A stretch of DNA of 64,000 nt from Symbiodinium natans (GCA_905221605.1 CAJNDS010000175.1:141828-205827), one strand, 5' to 3'; counted from the stretch's first letter, positions 23,090 to 36,288 are shown. A program made the numbers and translations. The notes: generated by a model from the letters alone, not told the origin.

Positions 23090-26000
23090 GCGGGGGTCTG
23101 ATACACATCGATCCGTGCTTGAAGGTGTTGGCGCGAGACGTGGGCAACAAGAAGATTGAAGTCTGGCTCCATCCTGCTGTGAGCGAAGATGGTTTGCATC
23201 TTAGACGCGCGTGAGTCCATGTGAAGCCTTCGCTGTGCAATGCACAAGAGTCGCATTGGCAAACTGTTCCTACTAGTACACAATGGCACAGACTAGATTC
23301 TAGACATTTTTCGGTTCTTGCAAGATACCGCGTGGGGCACGGGAAGACGGGAACATCGACAAAAAAATTCCGAACTTTCACAAGAGTCTGTGCACACAAG
23401 GCGTGGTTTTTGAGCTGAGAGCCACTGCATTTGGTGAAGGCTCAGTGCTATGTTGCCCCCATGTGTGCATGTTGAACACCAGTATGTGCAAAGTATGTGC
23501 AAAGTAAAGTATGTGCAGGTGATCTGATCTTCCATTGGGGTGTCATCGAAAGGCCTGGCGCTGCCTGGACACACCCGCCTGAAGAGGCCGAGAGACAGCT
23601 AACCGCCGTACCAGTTTTCCTTTGCAAACGTCGCATAGCATCACAGAGTGTCGCATACTCAGCACTCTTTTCTGCATACTCTTTTCTGCATTCTGCAGAT
23701 GCGCAGGTTCTGCAAAGCAGCTGGCCGGCTCGCAGCAAAGCCATTCCTGGTGCTGTGCAAACATACTTCGGGGAAGAAGAGGAAGATGGGCCACGCGCTC
23801 AGGAAGATCTGAAACATAGACTGCCTTTGATTCGGTTTTCGCCCCAGGTTCCGACGGGTCTTCATCACCTTTCCCAGCAAAGTCAAAGTGGCGGCGGTGA
23901 ACTTCGTTTTGCACGAGCCACCTAATGCTTGGTGGCTGGTCAGGCAGCAAGATTGTAACAACATTCCACAAGACGACAATAAGCTCAGCAGCTAAGCTTA
24001 TCCAACAATGGCATGAAACATTTGCAGTGCATAGTATACCTAGGCAGGATACACAAGTCGCTTTCTAGACTTACAAGAAGTCGAGCTTTCATTCTATGTA
24101 CTGAGGAGGCAGCCATACAGGTAGGCAAAGGCTGCCATGACGTCTTCCAGTTATGAAGGGATCTGGGCATTTGGTTTTGAATGTAAGCAACTTAGGCAGT
24201 CACTGAGGCATGGAGTGCGAAAACGACCTGCTTCACATATCCCGCTACGGCAACGCAGTGGGTGCATTGCAGTGCTAAGGCACAAAGCAGGCCGCTCCGA
24301 CTTTTCCGCGGAGTTTCCGCAGGCAGCTTCTGTGTCAGCCGACTGCAATCTCTAGCCGTGCCAACATGTGCCAGCATACCACCTTTCCAAAGCCCTGACA
24401 GTCGTGCGACTGATGGCCTTCAACATTCACATTGACCGTAAGGGTGTTTAGTTTTCGGGCGAAGACGCGAAGGCGCCGCGCGAAGACGCGAGGACGTGAA
24501 GTGCCTCGTGAAGACGTGTGTCGCTGTGTCTCAGATTCCGCTCTCCAACGTTGCAGGCACCAAGCCTCTTCAAGAGTGCTGCAGACCGCGCCGTCAAAGC
24601 AGACTCTGCTGGCAAGAGCTTAAGCTGCACTTTGGAACGCAAAGCTTAAAGACGGACGAGCTCCCAAACTCACGAAAGCTCTAGCTGTCGTTTTGGTTTA
24701 CAATTACGGGGGGGGGGGTTGGGGGAAGGGAAGGAGGACAAACGAATTTCGGGATTTATGGAAGGGAGGGGCAGGGTCCCCCCCCTCCCCCAAAGCTTTC
24801 CGATACGCTGACAAAGCCTCCTGGTGGGGCCCCTGTAGGCCAAGCTGTCTTTTGTTGACGAAGCTCCGCCAGCCCTTGCCACACTCTGCCGAATTCGTCC
24901 GGGGGCCTCGCGTAGCAACGGAGAACTACCACGCATGGGCGAGGGATGGGGCGCAAAATGAAACCCCAGGTCAATGTAGGGCCTGAATCAGGTTTGCGCC
25001 GTAGCCTTGAACATCCCAAGTACGATTGAAGCTTGGAGTCCGAAAGGCCCTGATTCTTGAAGCTACAGACTTTCTGAGCGGGAAGTATTCTGGACCAAAT
25101 CTTTTTAGAGAGTTCTTTCGTTTCCTTGGATGATACCTTCTTTTGGTGGTTGATCGCTTGTTCGGTTTTGAACTGCATGACAGGAAATCCTCTGGAAGGG
25201 TCGACAGGTGCTAGAACGACTTCGCGGCTCGCGTACGTCTGCACATTTAAGGACTGTGAGGACAACTTGGTGGAAGGCCAAGGGTAAATACACATTTGCT
25301 GAGCAAGCTCTTTTCGCTTGGATGTTCACAGACATGACCGGAATAGCCAAGCATAGCCAAGCTTTCATCACGATGACGGTTTGTATGTCCTTGCACCTCA
25401 CGGTCTCCAGATGTCCTCCCCAGCGTTCCTGTCGTCTGTGTCTCTGCACCTTGGATGGGCACAGGTCCATGGAGGCAACCTCATGGGAATTACTGGTGTC
25501 TCTGCAGAAGGTGCTGCAGTGCAGCACAACTCAACTGAGAGTCTGAGAGCTTGCACGTTAAAGTGAAAGACACAGCGGTGCAGGTGCTCTAGTTCACTTT
25601 ATCACGGACCTTGACGAGATCATGCTTCACTATGGATCTGGTGATGCCTACAACAAGTGCTCAGCTGCACAACTTTTATCCACTTAGCTGGCATAACGGC
25701 ATAAGGGCGCAAGCGCTTGACTGACAACCGTTTTCCGACATTTCACAGGTGGCTTTTCGCCCGGTCTGTGAACTTCCAGGAAGCGCCGGAGTCTGGCATT
25801 CGGGAGGTGGTGGTTCAGCTCAACCCAGCCACTCGAAATCAGAAAATGATAAAATGCACCGACAAGACTGTTTCTGTCAATTTGTTACATGTTGACAAGC
25901 ACACCATCGATGCCCATCGATCCACAAGCTGCGAATGACCAATGCCGAGCAAGGACGAGGTGACTCATCGCCTGATGTTTGTGCTGAAGTTTCCCGGCAA

Positions 26001-26215
26001 TCTCTGGGTAAAGGACATTTCCCGATCTCCTGTCGCTCGCTCTTTTTCGCTTCCACCGCTTCCGCTCGCACTCTTTCACTCTCGTTCGTTCCCTCCCTCT
26101 TGTCTCTCCTCTCACATCCTCGCGAAATCTCACGTTGTCTCGCAAGTATGTGGAGGATGGATCGGAGGATTTCAAACTCTGGCTTCCAGAGGACGAATCC
26201 TTTGCGCAGGCACAC
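23090..26215 (+). CDS. Starch-binding (CBM45-type) protein, alpha-glucan water dikinase-like N-terminus, multi-exon
   Basis: Exons encode at least two copies of a module like the tandem starch-binding domains of alpha-glucan, water dikinases, which phosphorylate starch. First copy: exon ending 23433 (CTQGVVFELRATAFG), exon from 23519 (DLIFHWGVIERPGAAWTHPP), exon 23707 to about 23805 (SSWPARSKAIPGAVQT), exon 23848 to about 23965 (FITFPSKVKVAAVNFVLHE, then PPNAWW). The order FEL, HWG, PP, W..KAI..AVQT, FVL..NAWW follows that family. The 23433/23519 join is a GT-AG intron restoring AFGDLIFHWG. Second copy: about 25955-26020 (HRLMFVLKFPGNLWVKD) and about 26147-26200 (YVEDGSEDFKLWLPEDE). An open segment at 23090-23213 may be an upstream exon. 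The dikinase catalytic part, with its phospho-histidine, was not found by 28 kb. It may lie in unseen exons or be absent. A binding-only protein is the alternative. Confidence 0.65.
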
Positions 26216-26299
26216 GCGCCATGCGCCGCCCGATGCAGCATGGTGCTGTCACATTCTCTGCAAAAGCAAAGGGGTAGGATGCGCCCTATCCATCTCGCT

Positions 26300-29200
26300 T
26301 CATGTACTCACATATGGTCGTGACGATGGGACAAACCTGAAAACGAGCAATTACGGTTCTTTGTACTTGTGGTGCTTCGAGGCGAAAGTTGCCAGCCAAA
26401 AGGCTCTGCTGGCCAAAGCCGAGTCCCAAGAAGGCCCTGCCATGCCCTGCCTCTGTGCTCTGACAGTCTGACAGTATCAAGCAAGGCATATTACAAGGCG
26501 GCAAGGGTTTGGCTCCAAGTTTCGAGGTTTGGGCTTAGGTTAAGGTAAGGCTTCAGGTTGTATGTAGTGTAGGGGTTCATTGACACAGTGAGAGAGGCAG
26601 AAAACCCTAACATTCAAAAAAGAACTGGCGCCCCCAATTCTTTCAACAAGAACAAGGGTGGCACTGCTTGCGCCTTGTCACTTTCCAAACTGTAGGCGTC
26701 TTTTTGTATGCTATATTTCAACAAATGCTACGGGGACTCTGCTTGTGGTTTGTGATTTTGGGACCTGTTGGCTGACATTGGCTGACACTGCTTGCGATTT
26801 GTCATTTCGTGTGCCATTCACTGAAGCCCAAACGAGCAGCTTATAGTTTCCTGCGGTCACTTCACAAAGAATTCCCCATTCAGCGTACGAGCATACATCA
26901 GCATACGGAACAGTAAGGTACGGCAACATTGCCTTGCACATCCATGATAGAACTCGGTTTAACTAATTGATCGCGTGGGGGTCCCTACATCCCGCCACAT
27001 TCTTCCCGGCGGGGAAATGTCTGGCAATGGGAGAGTGTTAGTAGGAGTTGTATGCGGGACTGCATTCTTGTTTTTGCGGAGGGTTCGTGGGTCAAAGCAG
27101 GTTGTCGAAGCTGCCGAGACACTGTCGCAGCCGGTCTGAGTAAATAGGTCTACGCATACAACATGGCAGCGAAACCTCGTCTGCAGCGAAATGGTGGCCG
27201 GAAATAAGTGATTGCTGTGGGTGTGTGCGTGATTGTTCAAAGGATGTGAGTCAACTGAAGGAAATGCAAGCATTATTTGCAGGCCTTCGGTGACTACCCG
27301 AATGACCTCAGGCAAGGAATCGGAGTGATCATGGAGTGACATCCAGTTGTGCTCAATTGCTCAGTTTGAAGCTGCACGACCCCTCAGGACAGGATGTTCT
27401 TCTTGCCGAGCTGTCTACAGGCAAAGTCATGAATCTATTCCGGATATTTGCGGATAGTTGCGGCTCATGGGTATGGATATCTGATGCTATCCTAGTCGGC
27501 GCCAGGTGAGAGTGCACAGCCTTGGCGGTCCGAGGCTCGTCTTACCTGACTTGCTGTTAACTATGAGACGTTGGCAGCTGACCTTCTGGAGCTGCCGACG
27601 TGATCCCAGGCAGGCTCAAAGCTCGACCTTGGATCTTCAAGCTGTCCAGACGTGCTGCTGCCAGAAATCACGGTCAAGAGACCAGAGAATGCCACATTAC
27701 AGAGCAGTCCGCTTGCATCAGGCCTCGAAGTGGCTTCTAATATTGATTGCTTATGGCCGTTAGGCACCGTGGACAATCCATCAGAAAAAAGCACGGTGAA
27801 AAAGAAGGACGACAGCGTGTGGTGCTAGACTTGCTTAAAACTACGCGGCTACACTAATGGCCAGCGCCTGGGGCTTTCGCAGGTGGCCCGCCTGATCGAG
27901 AATGCCCGCATCGACACGGAATCCAAGGCGCTGCCACAGCAAAACAGAAATTCTCGACTTCAAAGATATTGAACACTGATGGACCTGTGTGGACGTGGAT
28001 CAAGTCTACCATAGCCCGCTGAAGCAGACATGCAAAGTCGTTTCTGCTCATAAGCATATTGTAGACATCGTTATGTATGTGGCTGTAGAAATCGACTTGC
28101 AGATGTGAGCAGCTTTAGCCGAGCAATAGGCCCAATAGGCGTTTAATACTCACACTTTGCAGCAGGCTCGGCACGGTGGTGCACTATCGCAAGCCGTACT
28201 AGAAGAACCTGCAACCAAGACATCATGATGCGATGCAGCCCCCACAGCAGTCTATCAAGGCTTGCTGACAGACATGCTTCAAGTGTTTTTGCTTACTGGC
28301 GAGCTGGTGCTGGAAATTGCCGCAGCTTGGCTTGCATTATCGTGCGCTTGCAGCTCGATGCCTCTCACAAAACGAGTCCAATCGTGCTCTCTTTGTCTCA
28401 GGAGCCATGGCTTATTGCAGATCATGCAGGAGCACGAACAGGGAGGATATAAAGGAGGTTAAAAGAGCACGGGATATGGTTTTTTATTGCCTAGGCCTAG
28501 GACATGGTTTAATCTTTCGGCAACGTTTGCGAAATGTATGGGGGCCCGGCCAGCCGCAGTGTCCGCAGAAGTAGCATAAATTACTCGTTTAAATCCTGAA
28601 AGGGTGAAGTTGGTGAAGGCTGGAAGGTTGGAAGGCTGGAAGGTTGGAAGGCTGGAAGGCTGGGCCTTGGGCTGGCAGTGGTTGGCTGGCTGAAAGCTCA
28701 AAGGTTGGCTGGAAGGCAGAAAAACCTGGAAGGTTGAAGGCTTTGTGTCATTCTGGCTTGTCTCTGTGTAGCTTCCGGGTTGAGATCAGAAAAAAGGAGC
28801 CTTTCATTCTACCTGTAACAGCAACCGAGGGCTGAACATCGGTTTCAGCCCTCATCCAGGCAATCATCTGCACGTTCCTTCTTGGACTTGGTTTTAAGTT
28901 AGTAGGCGGTAGTTTCGGGCAAAGCTCGGTTCTAAACGGTCGCTGTAGCAATGTTACCAAATGTTACGCCTCGGAGCAGACCTTGCTTTCGGCTTTAGCG
29001 CACGTGCCCATGGAAAGAGAACTTGCTAAATTCGATTTATGCCAGTCTAACAGTTTCCGGTGCAAGACTAAACTTCTTGGATTGGCCAAAGCTTTCACGT
29101 CTAGGGCTTGGTGCTTTGCTTTCCTAACTTCGAGTCACTGTGGGGCTTCATCGTGCAGAATCCCCTTTCTGAAGTTGTGCAATGTTGCGCAGTTTTTGTT

Positions 29201-30330
29201 GGGCTGCATGTTGCAAGCGATGGTCTGCAAAAAAGCAAAGCGACCAGCAGCGACCAGCAAATCCAGCCTTAAACCCTACAGTGGACCACCCCAGCATGCC
29301 TTGCCATGACGAGGGTATGCGAGGATGCTGGCTGACGACTGCCTGACCCTGACATAGCCCCGAAACAGTCATGTTTGGGAAAACTGGTGGCTGGGACTCG
29401 GTTCTAACTTGGGCTACAAGGGAGAAGCCCAAAACGCCTGGCCTGACAAAAGCCCACGCGCAGGCACCGAGACTTGGGGGTCTTTGAAAGGCTTAGCTGC
29501 ATACTTCAGAAGCAGTAGGGATCCTCTACTGTAAAGGTAGTTTTCATAATGGAAAGCCTTGAAAGACCCGCTTCACCAAAAAGATCCAAAAAGCAAATCC
29601 AAACGTAGCTGAAGTGCAGCTGCGAGGGCCGCTCTGCGACCAGTTAATCAATGTTGAGCCGCCTAGTTCATAGATTCAAAGCCGTTTCCAACAGCTGCAG
29701 CCACGTCTCTGTTTCGAGTCAGGTCTACCGTTGTTTTCCTTTCTCAACAAGAGCCCGACAAGAGACTCGTAAAAGGTTACGAGCTCATGGTAAACCCACG
29801 CCTCACGCCTCCGAAGCTCACGGCATCGAGCCTTCAGTCGGAGAGTGGGCCATTGCAACAGAGCAAATGGTACTGACAAACGAGGGTCGCAGAGCCGGCA
29901 AAAGAGCCCCGCCCAGAAACCTTTGCAAAACCCAAGAAGAGGCCCCAAATCAAAGAGAACCTCTTTTTTGGAAGACCCCAGACTCCCAGACTAACCAGAA
30001 ACACGCTATTGTGCCAGCCTGTTTGGAGCCCAGCCCCACCACCCCCGAGAGCAAATCGGATGTTATCAATGTCGCCCTAACATTGGTGTGGAGGTGGTTT
30101 GGTTTGTGTGTGTGTGAGTCTGATTGTGATTGTGATTGTGATTGTGTGCTGGTTTGCCGGCAGGTGCTGGCGAGCGCAGGTTGCAGGGTGCATTTTGCTG
30201 CCCACACACATTGTTTGACCGTGCCCCATGTGCATGTTTTGACACCAACTAAGACGGAACAGCAGCATTGAACAGTTGAAGGCCTTTGTGCAGATACTCC
30301 GATCCATCATCTGTATGTACATGTAGGACT
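26300..30330. other. Gene-poor interval between the CBM45 gene and the ankyrin gene
   Basis: No gene named. One short open stretch at about 27,360-27,440 could be a further exon of the upstream gene but carries no motif. A small repeat lies at 28,612-28,740. A run of GATTGT units lies near 30,120-30,145. Confidence 0.4.
28612..28740. repeat. GGAAGGCTGGAAGGTT tandem repeat
   Basis: Alternating 'ggctggaa' and 'ggttggaa' octamers, becoming degenerate toward 28,740. Confidence 0.85.
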
Positions 30331-30331
30331 T

Positions 30332-31525
30332 ATGATCAAGAAGCAGATCCGCGACAAGATTGGCATTTCCCGATTTCGCCAGCAGTTGGTGTGCAACAGT
30401 GACATTGTCTTGGATGATACTTCGTGGACATCCCTAGGGAGGCCTTTGCACTTGCATCTTGTCGTCTCCAACCGAGAGCCAACCAGCGAGCACCAGGCCG
30501 TGATGCTCCAGGCAGCTGTGAACGGTGACCTTCGTGTGATGTTGCCAGCTGTTGAGAACGGACAAGACCCAGATTCACTGGACCGCTTTGGCCGATCTGC
30601 AGCATGGCACGCGGCTGCCGCTGGGCATTTACATGTCCTCGACGTCCTTTATGATGCCTGCGCGAACATTGATCTTGGTGATAACCGCGACGAAACGCCG
30701 CTGCATTCAGCCTCCATGGCTGGCCATTCAAATGTTGTTGAGTTTCTCCTTTCTAAGCGGGCAGGAATCGAAAGAAAGAGCCAGGATGGTCGCAGTGCAC
30801 TTTATTTCTCTGTGCAGCATCAGCAGCTGGGCGTGGTCGACTGCTTGGTCAGATGTGCAGCGAACGTGGACACCCGTCGAGATCTTGAGAGGACAGCTTT
30901 GATGTGTGCCGTCGAGGCAGGTCGCTTGGACATTGCAAACGTTCTTCTAGCAGGCGATGCTGACCCGCACCTGCTCTTTTCTGGTTGGACCGCCTTGAGC
31001 TTCGCTGCACAAAGAGGGCACCTCGAGATTGTCCGTCGTCTGCTTGACTGCCGTGTGAGTCCAGACGCCGGCACTAATGACAGGTGGTCGCCGCTTTTCC
31101 TGGCTGTAAGCACTGGCCACTCAGACGTGGCTGCGCTATTGATTGAAAGAAGCGCAAACACCGACAGGCAGGACGATGATGGGTGGACGCCTCTTTTGCT
31201 GGCAGCAGGGGAAGGTGAGTGTCAGCTGGTGGAGCTGCTGGTCAAAGCTCGTGCCAATCCTCATCATGTCAGCCAAGGTGGAGTAACTCCAACACTCTTA
31301 GCCATGGAGAGGGGTCACTCACGGGTCCGCAGGTTCCTAGCCGATGTCACGCTGCCTCGGGAGGGGGACTTGTCCATGGTCCTGGAGCCAAAAGACGACC
31401 GGAATCAGAATGATAGCAGTAGCAGTGATTGCAGTGATTGCAGTGCTTGCAGCGAAGCAAGCGAGACAAAATATGCATTGCCGCAGCTCACTGACTTCAC
31501 AGACTTCCTTCTTTGCCAGCTTTGA
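30332..31525 (+). CDS. Ankyrin-repeat protein with ubiquitin-like N-terminal segment
   Basis: 397-residue open frame. Residues 1-47 (KKQIRDKIGISRFRQQLVC, then LDDTSWTSLGRPLHLHLVV) resemble the second half of a ubiquitin-like fold. This is a frequent N-terminus of ankyrin proteins in symbiotic dinoflagellates, where an earlier exon supplies the first strand. The frame stays open upstream of the ATG to a likely acceptor (ATGTAG|G), so the true start is probably in an upstream exon that I could not place. From about 60 to 340 there are about eight ankyrin repeats (DETPLHSASMAGHSNVVEFL, WTALSFAAQRGHLEIVRRLL, WTPLLLAAGEGECQLVELL). The tail has an acidic Ser/Cys-rich run (SSSSDCSDCSACSEASE). Ankyrin repeats bind partner proteins, which are not identifiable here. 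It is intronless over 1.2 kb, in contrast to the isoamylase. Confidence 0.9.
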   Translation: MIKKQIRDKIGISRFRQQLVCNSDIVLDDTSWTSLGRPLHLHLVVSNREPTSEHQAVMLQAAVNGDLRVMLPAVENGQDPDSLDRFGRSAAWHAAAAGHLHVLDVLYDACANIDLGDNRDETPLHSASMAGHSNVVEFLLSKRAGIERKSQDGRSALYFSVQHQQLGVVDCLVRCAANVDTRRDLERTALMCAVEAGRLDIANVLLAGDADPHLLFSGWTALSFAAQRGHLEIVRRLLDCRVSPDAGTNDRWSPLFLAVSTGHSDVAALLIERSANTDRQDDDGWTPLLLAAGEGECQLVELLVKARANPHHVSQGGVTPTLLAMERGHSRVRRFLADVTLPREGDLSMVLEPKDDRNQNDSSSSDCSDCSACSEASETKYALPQLTDFTDFLLCQL

Positions 31526-31529
31526 TTCC

Positions 31530-32640
31530 AGCACCAGATCAAAAGCACGTGATGTCAGGTAAAGATGGAATTAAAGCAGATCCGTCACAAACTCAGTTTG
31601 GCAGAGCACTGAAACGATGTCCTTGCGGTCCTTGCCTTGCCCTCATCGCGCTTCTTGTAGCTTTCTAGGGTGAGGGTACCGCGAGGCAGCGAGGCAGCCT
31701 CCGGACCTCGGCTGGTAGGAGATCTACGACGCACCGTAAAAAAATCCATCGGGAGAGTTTTCGGAGTGGATTCGCACCCTGAACTACTTAACTACTTTGT
31801 TGGTTTCGATTGGCTTCGGATGTTGATTCAATTTCACAAAAAATCGAAGCTGTTTCCGTGTGTAGACAACGAGTTCTCACTCCGTTGCTCTTATGTGTTG
31901 GGAGTCCATGTTTGCGAGGTGCACCACCTGCCCTACACCATAGCAAACTAAAGAGAGTCGGATTACCGTGTCCTGTGCTCCAGCCCACACCTTGGCACCA
32001 TCACCTTTCAAGATGCCACTTTACAAGGAAGCACCGAACACAGAAGTATTCAGGGACACTGAACATACTGATCACGGCTGAAGCGTTTGTTTGCAGAGTT
32101 TCGCTGCCCTAACGGCAGAGACAAGCTAGTACCATGAGTCATTCATGTCCAACACCTGCAGTACCGGCGGTACCCCTTAGTATCCCCTTAGTATCCCCTT
32201 AAGGGCGTCTCTTTCTGAGTTCTGTCAAGTTCAGTCAAGCTCCAGAAGTGACCACCTTGAGCGTCATTGACCAGGCCAAACAATGATGGCGATGGACGAA
32301 CGTCTTGATCAGCTGCTGGCACACTTGGACGGCCACGTTCTCATGTTGCCTTTGAGAAATTGCATGCATTCACAGGCCACAGGGACTCGCTACAGTAGAA
32401 GACACGGCCACCTAGAGAAAGGGTGTGAATTCAAGAGAGGTGAATGCGGCCACGAGACCTCAACTTTCTTTATTTGCGTGGCACTTTTAAGGTTTCTAGG
32501 TTTATGTAGAACTTGAGACTTGAGCATCACATCTGCCAGCCAAATGCTGCCAGATCCAGTGACACAAACGATGGGATTTCATTGCTGCTAGATCATGCCC
32601 AACAGCCATCAGTGGTGCGAACTCCGAGCCAAGCGCACGT
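31530..32640. other. No gene recognised
   Basis: Downstream of the ankyrin stop. A short 'cccttagtat' triplication at about 32,173-32,200. Nothing else supportable. Confidence 0.4.
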
Positions 32641-32644
32641 GCGC

Positions 32645-32671
32645 GCGCCCACTCTCTCCCTCCCTCTCTCT

Positions 32672-32709
<38 letters not shown>

Positions 32710-32835
32710 CTCGAACACACACACACACACATCCACCCACCCACCCACCACCCACCCGCCCACACACGCCGCACACGCACACGCACACGCACACGCACAC
32801 GCACACGCACACGCACACACACACACACACACAGA
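32645..32835. repeat. CT then CA/CACG microsatellite
   Basis: (CT)n to about 32,706, then (CA)n, CCAC-rich, (ACGC)n and (CA)n to 32,835. Alternating Arg/Glu, Cys/Val and His/Thr frames here are repeat translations. Confidence 0.95.
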
Positions 32836-33249
32836 CACAGACTGGTATGCAAAGATGGCGATGCGATTAACTAGGGTCTCATGGCCTTGTGAGGCCCCTG
32901 TACTGCCTGTGGCGCCGGTGCACACTGCTCTAGGGTCATCCTCCTTTCGATGCCAGTGCTACCCCAGTGCTCATATTGAAATCGCACTGCGCGCTGCGGA
33001 CTTCTCGTGTAGTCTGCATGAGGGATGACTTGATGTGCTGGCTCAAAGACGGTGCCTCGTTGAATTTCCAGGCCAAGCCTTAGTCCGAGTTCCTGCTTTA
33101 CATGAAATCTTGCGCCATCTTGCGCCCATCAGGCAGTGTGTGCTTGAAATGCGAAAGCAGGTATGCTTGCGCCGTGCCCCCTTTGCCACTTACCAGTCCT
33201 CAGCTTCCTGACATGTCGTTTCTTGTGCACTGCCGCGTCGTGGCAGTAT

Positions 33250-33495
33250 ACACAAATATATATATATATATATATGCTATATGTGATTTCTCTTATTTCG
33301 ATATATCTATATGTCTATATATCCATATATATATATATATATATATGCATGTATGTTTGTTTCGTTTACAAATTTGTTTATGAAACTATTTATATCTATT
33401 ACTACATCTAAATCTATATCTAAGTCTAAATCTAAATCTTTTTCTATATCTTTTTTTTTCGTACATATGCATATATATATATATATAGATATATA
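33250..33495. repeat. TA-rich microsatellites
   Basis: Three (TA)n runs (about 33,257-33,275, 33,328-33,347 and 33,470-33,487) with ATCTAA-type hexamers between them ('aaatctatatctaagtct'). Confidence 0.9.
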
Positions 33496-33904
33496 CAGAG
33501 GTTGGTTTGTTTGTTTGTTTTATGCAGTATGTGTCTATGCTTTGGTATCTCGGGCTTCGCACTATTCCAGGATTACAGACACGATGAGGAAGCCGCTTGT
33601 GTTCAATATTCCGGGCCCGCGCTTTGGAAAGCTGCACGGGCGAAATTAAGGGCACTACACCGATGCACGGACTCGGGGGGTCCGGGGGGTGGTAGATGCA
33701 AGCCTGTGACAATCAAGGCCCAGTAAATTCGTTCGACCGGAATTTGTTATTCAATGTTTGTGCTCAGCGATAGAATGCGATAGAGCAAGGGTTTCTGCAT
33801 GTGGTGGAGTATTTGTCTGCTCGCACGCATGCACGACAACAATAAATGTGGGCAGCAAGCGCTCTTTGTGGAACCTAGAGGCCAAGACAAAGCGCTTTGG
33901 GTGC

Positions 33905-34030
33905 GGGGGGTCGACGTGGGGGGGAAAGAAATCCGGGGGGGGGGAAGAGGAGGGGTGAGGCGGGAGGGTGGAAGGGGAGGTGGGAGGGGGGGGGGGGAGG
34001 GCGGGAGGGTGGAGGGGGAAAGGGGACATC
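33905..34030. repeat. GGGAGG-rich low-complexity tract
   Basis: A purine-only G-rich tract on the + strand with repeated GGGAGG and GGGGG runs. It is a candidate G-quadruplex former, not coding. Confidence 0.8.
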
Positions 34031-36288
34031 GGCCATATCGGTGTATGAGCGTTTGTTGGGGAGGGGGGAGGCAGGGGAAGATATCGGCGCATCGGCGTAA
34101 GTCGGTTTTCGTCCCTCAGTGCATGCACGCTGGTCACGCTGGTTGCTCACACCATGTGGCCAGGCCAGGACATTTTCTGAAAAAGACATGTGTTTGTTTT
34201 AGCAATGTTTTCGTCGGCGAGAGATCGGAAACATTAGTATCCCAACAAAATCTATGAGAGTGTCCCAGTACCTGTCCTTCGGTTGTCCCAGATTTTAGCA
34301 TTACCTATGGCCTATGGCGGCTGTGTCTCAGGTCGGCCAGCACGCTCAGAGGTCTGCAGACCTCGACCCTAAACAAAGACTGCCACATGCACGGCCTTTA
34401 ATCTGGTGCAGGGTGACTTCGGAAGAGCAAGGAAGCAGAGAATATGGTAGCGTGGGGGCACCATATACGGTAGGTATTCACGCAAAGAGAGAAACGCCAC
34501 AGCCCCACGATTTCTCACACAAGTACCGATGAGAGTTGCATGCCAGTTAACAGAACTTGAAACAAGTCGCGAGAAGTGCCCAGGCCTACAAGCTCCAGAA
34601 TCGTCAGAGACAGCTCTCTCTGCCGAGGCCGAACGTTATTTAGCTTTTCACAAAAGACGCGGTGCCAGCAGCTTCGACTCCACCATAGAAGCCAGTTGCG
34701 AAGTTCCATGTTGGCCAAGGCGGTAGCCCAACTTCTCTCGAAAACCGAGCAGCAGTGGGGCCAGGAAATCAGGCCAGCACTGCAAAGACGTGTTTAACTT
34801 AGCAGAGCTCGTGGTGAGCACCTTGTCTGTTGTCGCTACTTGCTTCATATCCTACTGTGCATTGTTTGCTTGACAGGACGCTGAAGCAGGACAGAGGGTC
34901 GTCTGCTAGCATCAGAGATGTCAAAGTCACCAACGGAAACTTACAGCATGAAGCTTGATACATCTTGAATCATCTTGAAACTCCGACAAGGGGAGGCCAG
35001 GTCATCGGTAATAATATAGGAGACAGGTTCCATGCTGTTCCATGGTGTCCAATTGAGATCTGCGCAATTGCTTGGCTTACAGATCCTTAAGTCAGGCCCC
35101 ACAGTACAGACTCTCAATGACTACCCAATGTAAACGGTGGATCTATGCAGCGGCTTCATCCACGGACCCAGAAGTCAGTGTCTGTTGCGCACAGCTACGA
35201 GGCTAAGAGAGTCTGTACAATGTCTTGATGTCTTGCCGCCAAAGGCGTGCAAGCAGTGCAAGGTCATAGACTTCTCTAAGACTTCAGCGATCCCCTGTTT
35301 GGAACCGACTGCAAGATGCAGATGGCACGGCTTTGCTTGCAATTGGACTCTTGGCACATTTCGGCACCATTCTTCAGATTTGAGCGGGCACCCGGGCACC
35401 GCTTGTTTGTATTGACAGTTCTTGACGTGTCCTGGCTTGATCTCGCACGTGAAAGCGAACGAAGCCGCATGTCAGTGCTGCGGCCCTGTGGTGAAGTCAG
35501 GTGTGCTTCTTGAATTGGCTGCTGGCTACAGGCATGCTCGCCCTATGTCATCCAGTCAATGCAACTGCAAGTTCAGACGAACTTCAGATCCTCCGCTTAT
35601 TTAATCGATATCCCAGTGCACGAGCAGTGCTGTCGCATACAGCGTTTTTCATGCGTTTTTCGAACTGAACTAAACAAGCAGCGGGTGCAAGTTGGATGAG
35701 TCATGCGTGCTGTGAATTCGCATGAGAGGCGGCATCGATTCGACCAATGTCTCCGAATTTAAGAGGGTCTCCTGGCATTCCTGGCAGTTTGATGCCGTAG
35801 TTCGACGGCTATCACGAGTTTTGCGGCCGTCCTGCAAGTCTTGTTGGTAGTAAGAATTCGTGAGGGGTTGCGAAGAGGATCGAGTGCACAACTGAGGTGC
35901 CCCTCGATCATCATCCCATCATGAGCCTCTCATCTGCAACACCAAAACAGAATGTCATCCATGAAGGAGGTTTTTTGAGCTGAGCACCTTGGTTTGTTGT
36001 GCGTCAAGGATCCATGCATCGTGCTAGCAGCAAATGGCGCACGCACACAGCTCTGCAACTTGCCGCCAGCTCCGGAGGCAGACGTACTCGTAGTTTGTTT
36101 GCATTTGCGGCAGACTGTGAGTGCAGTGGGGATGCGGAGTAGGGAAAGGCCTCAAAACATGCTTCTGACCCTTTATTGTGAGCGGACCTTCCAAGCAGGC
36201 GACCTCATCGAGACTGATGCTTCCTGGATCATTTCCAGAATCTTGTGCGTGTTTGCATTTGTTCAGCCGAGCTAGCTGCTAGCTTGTC

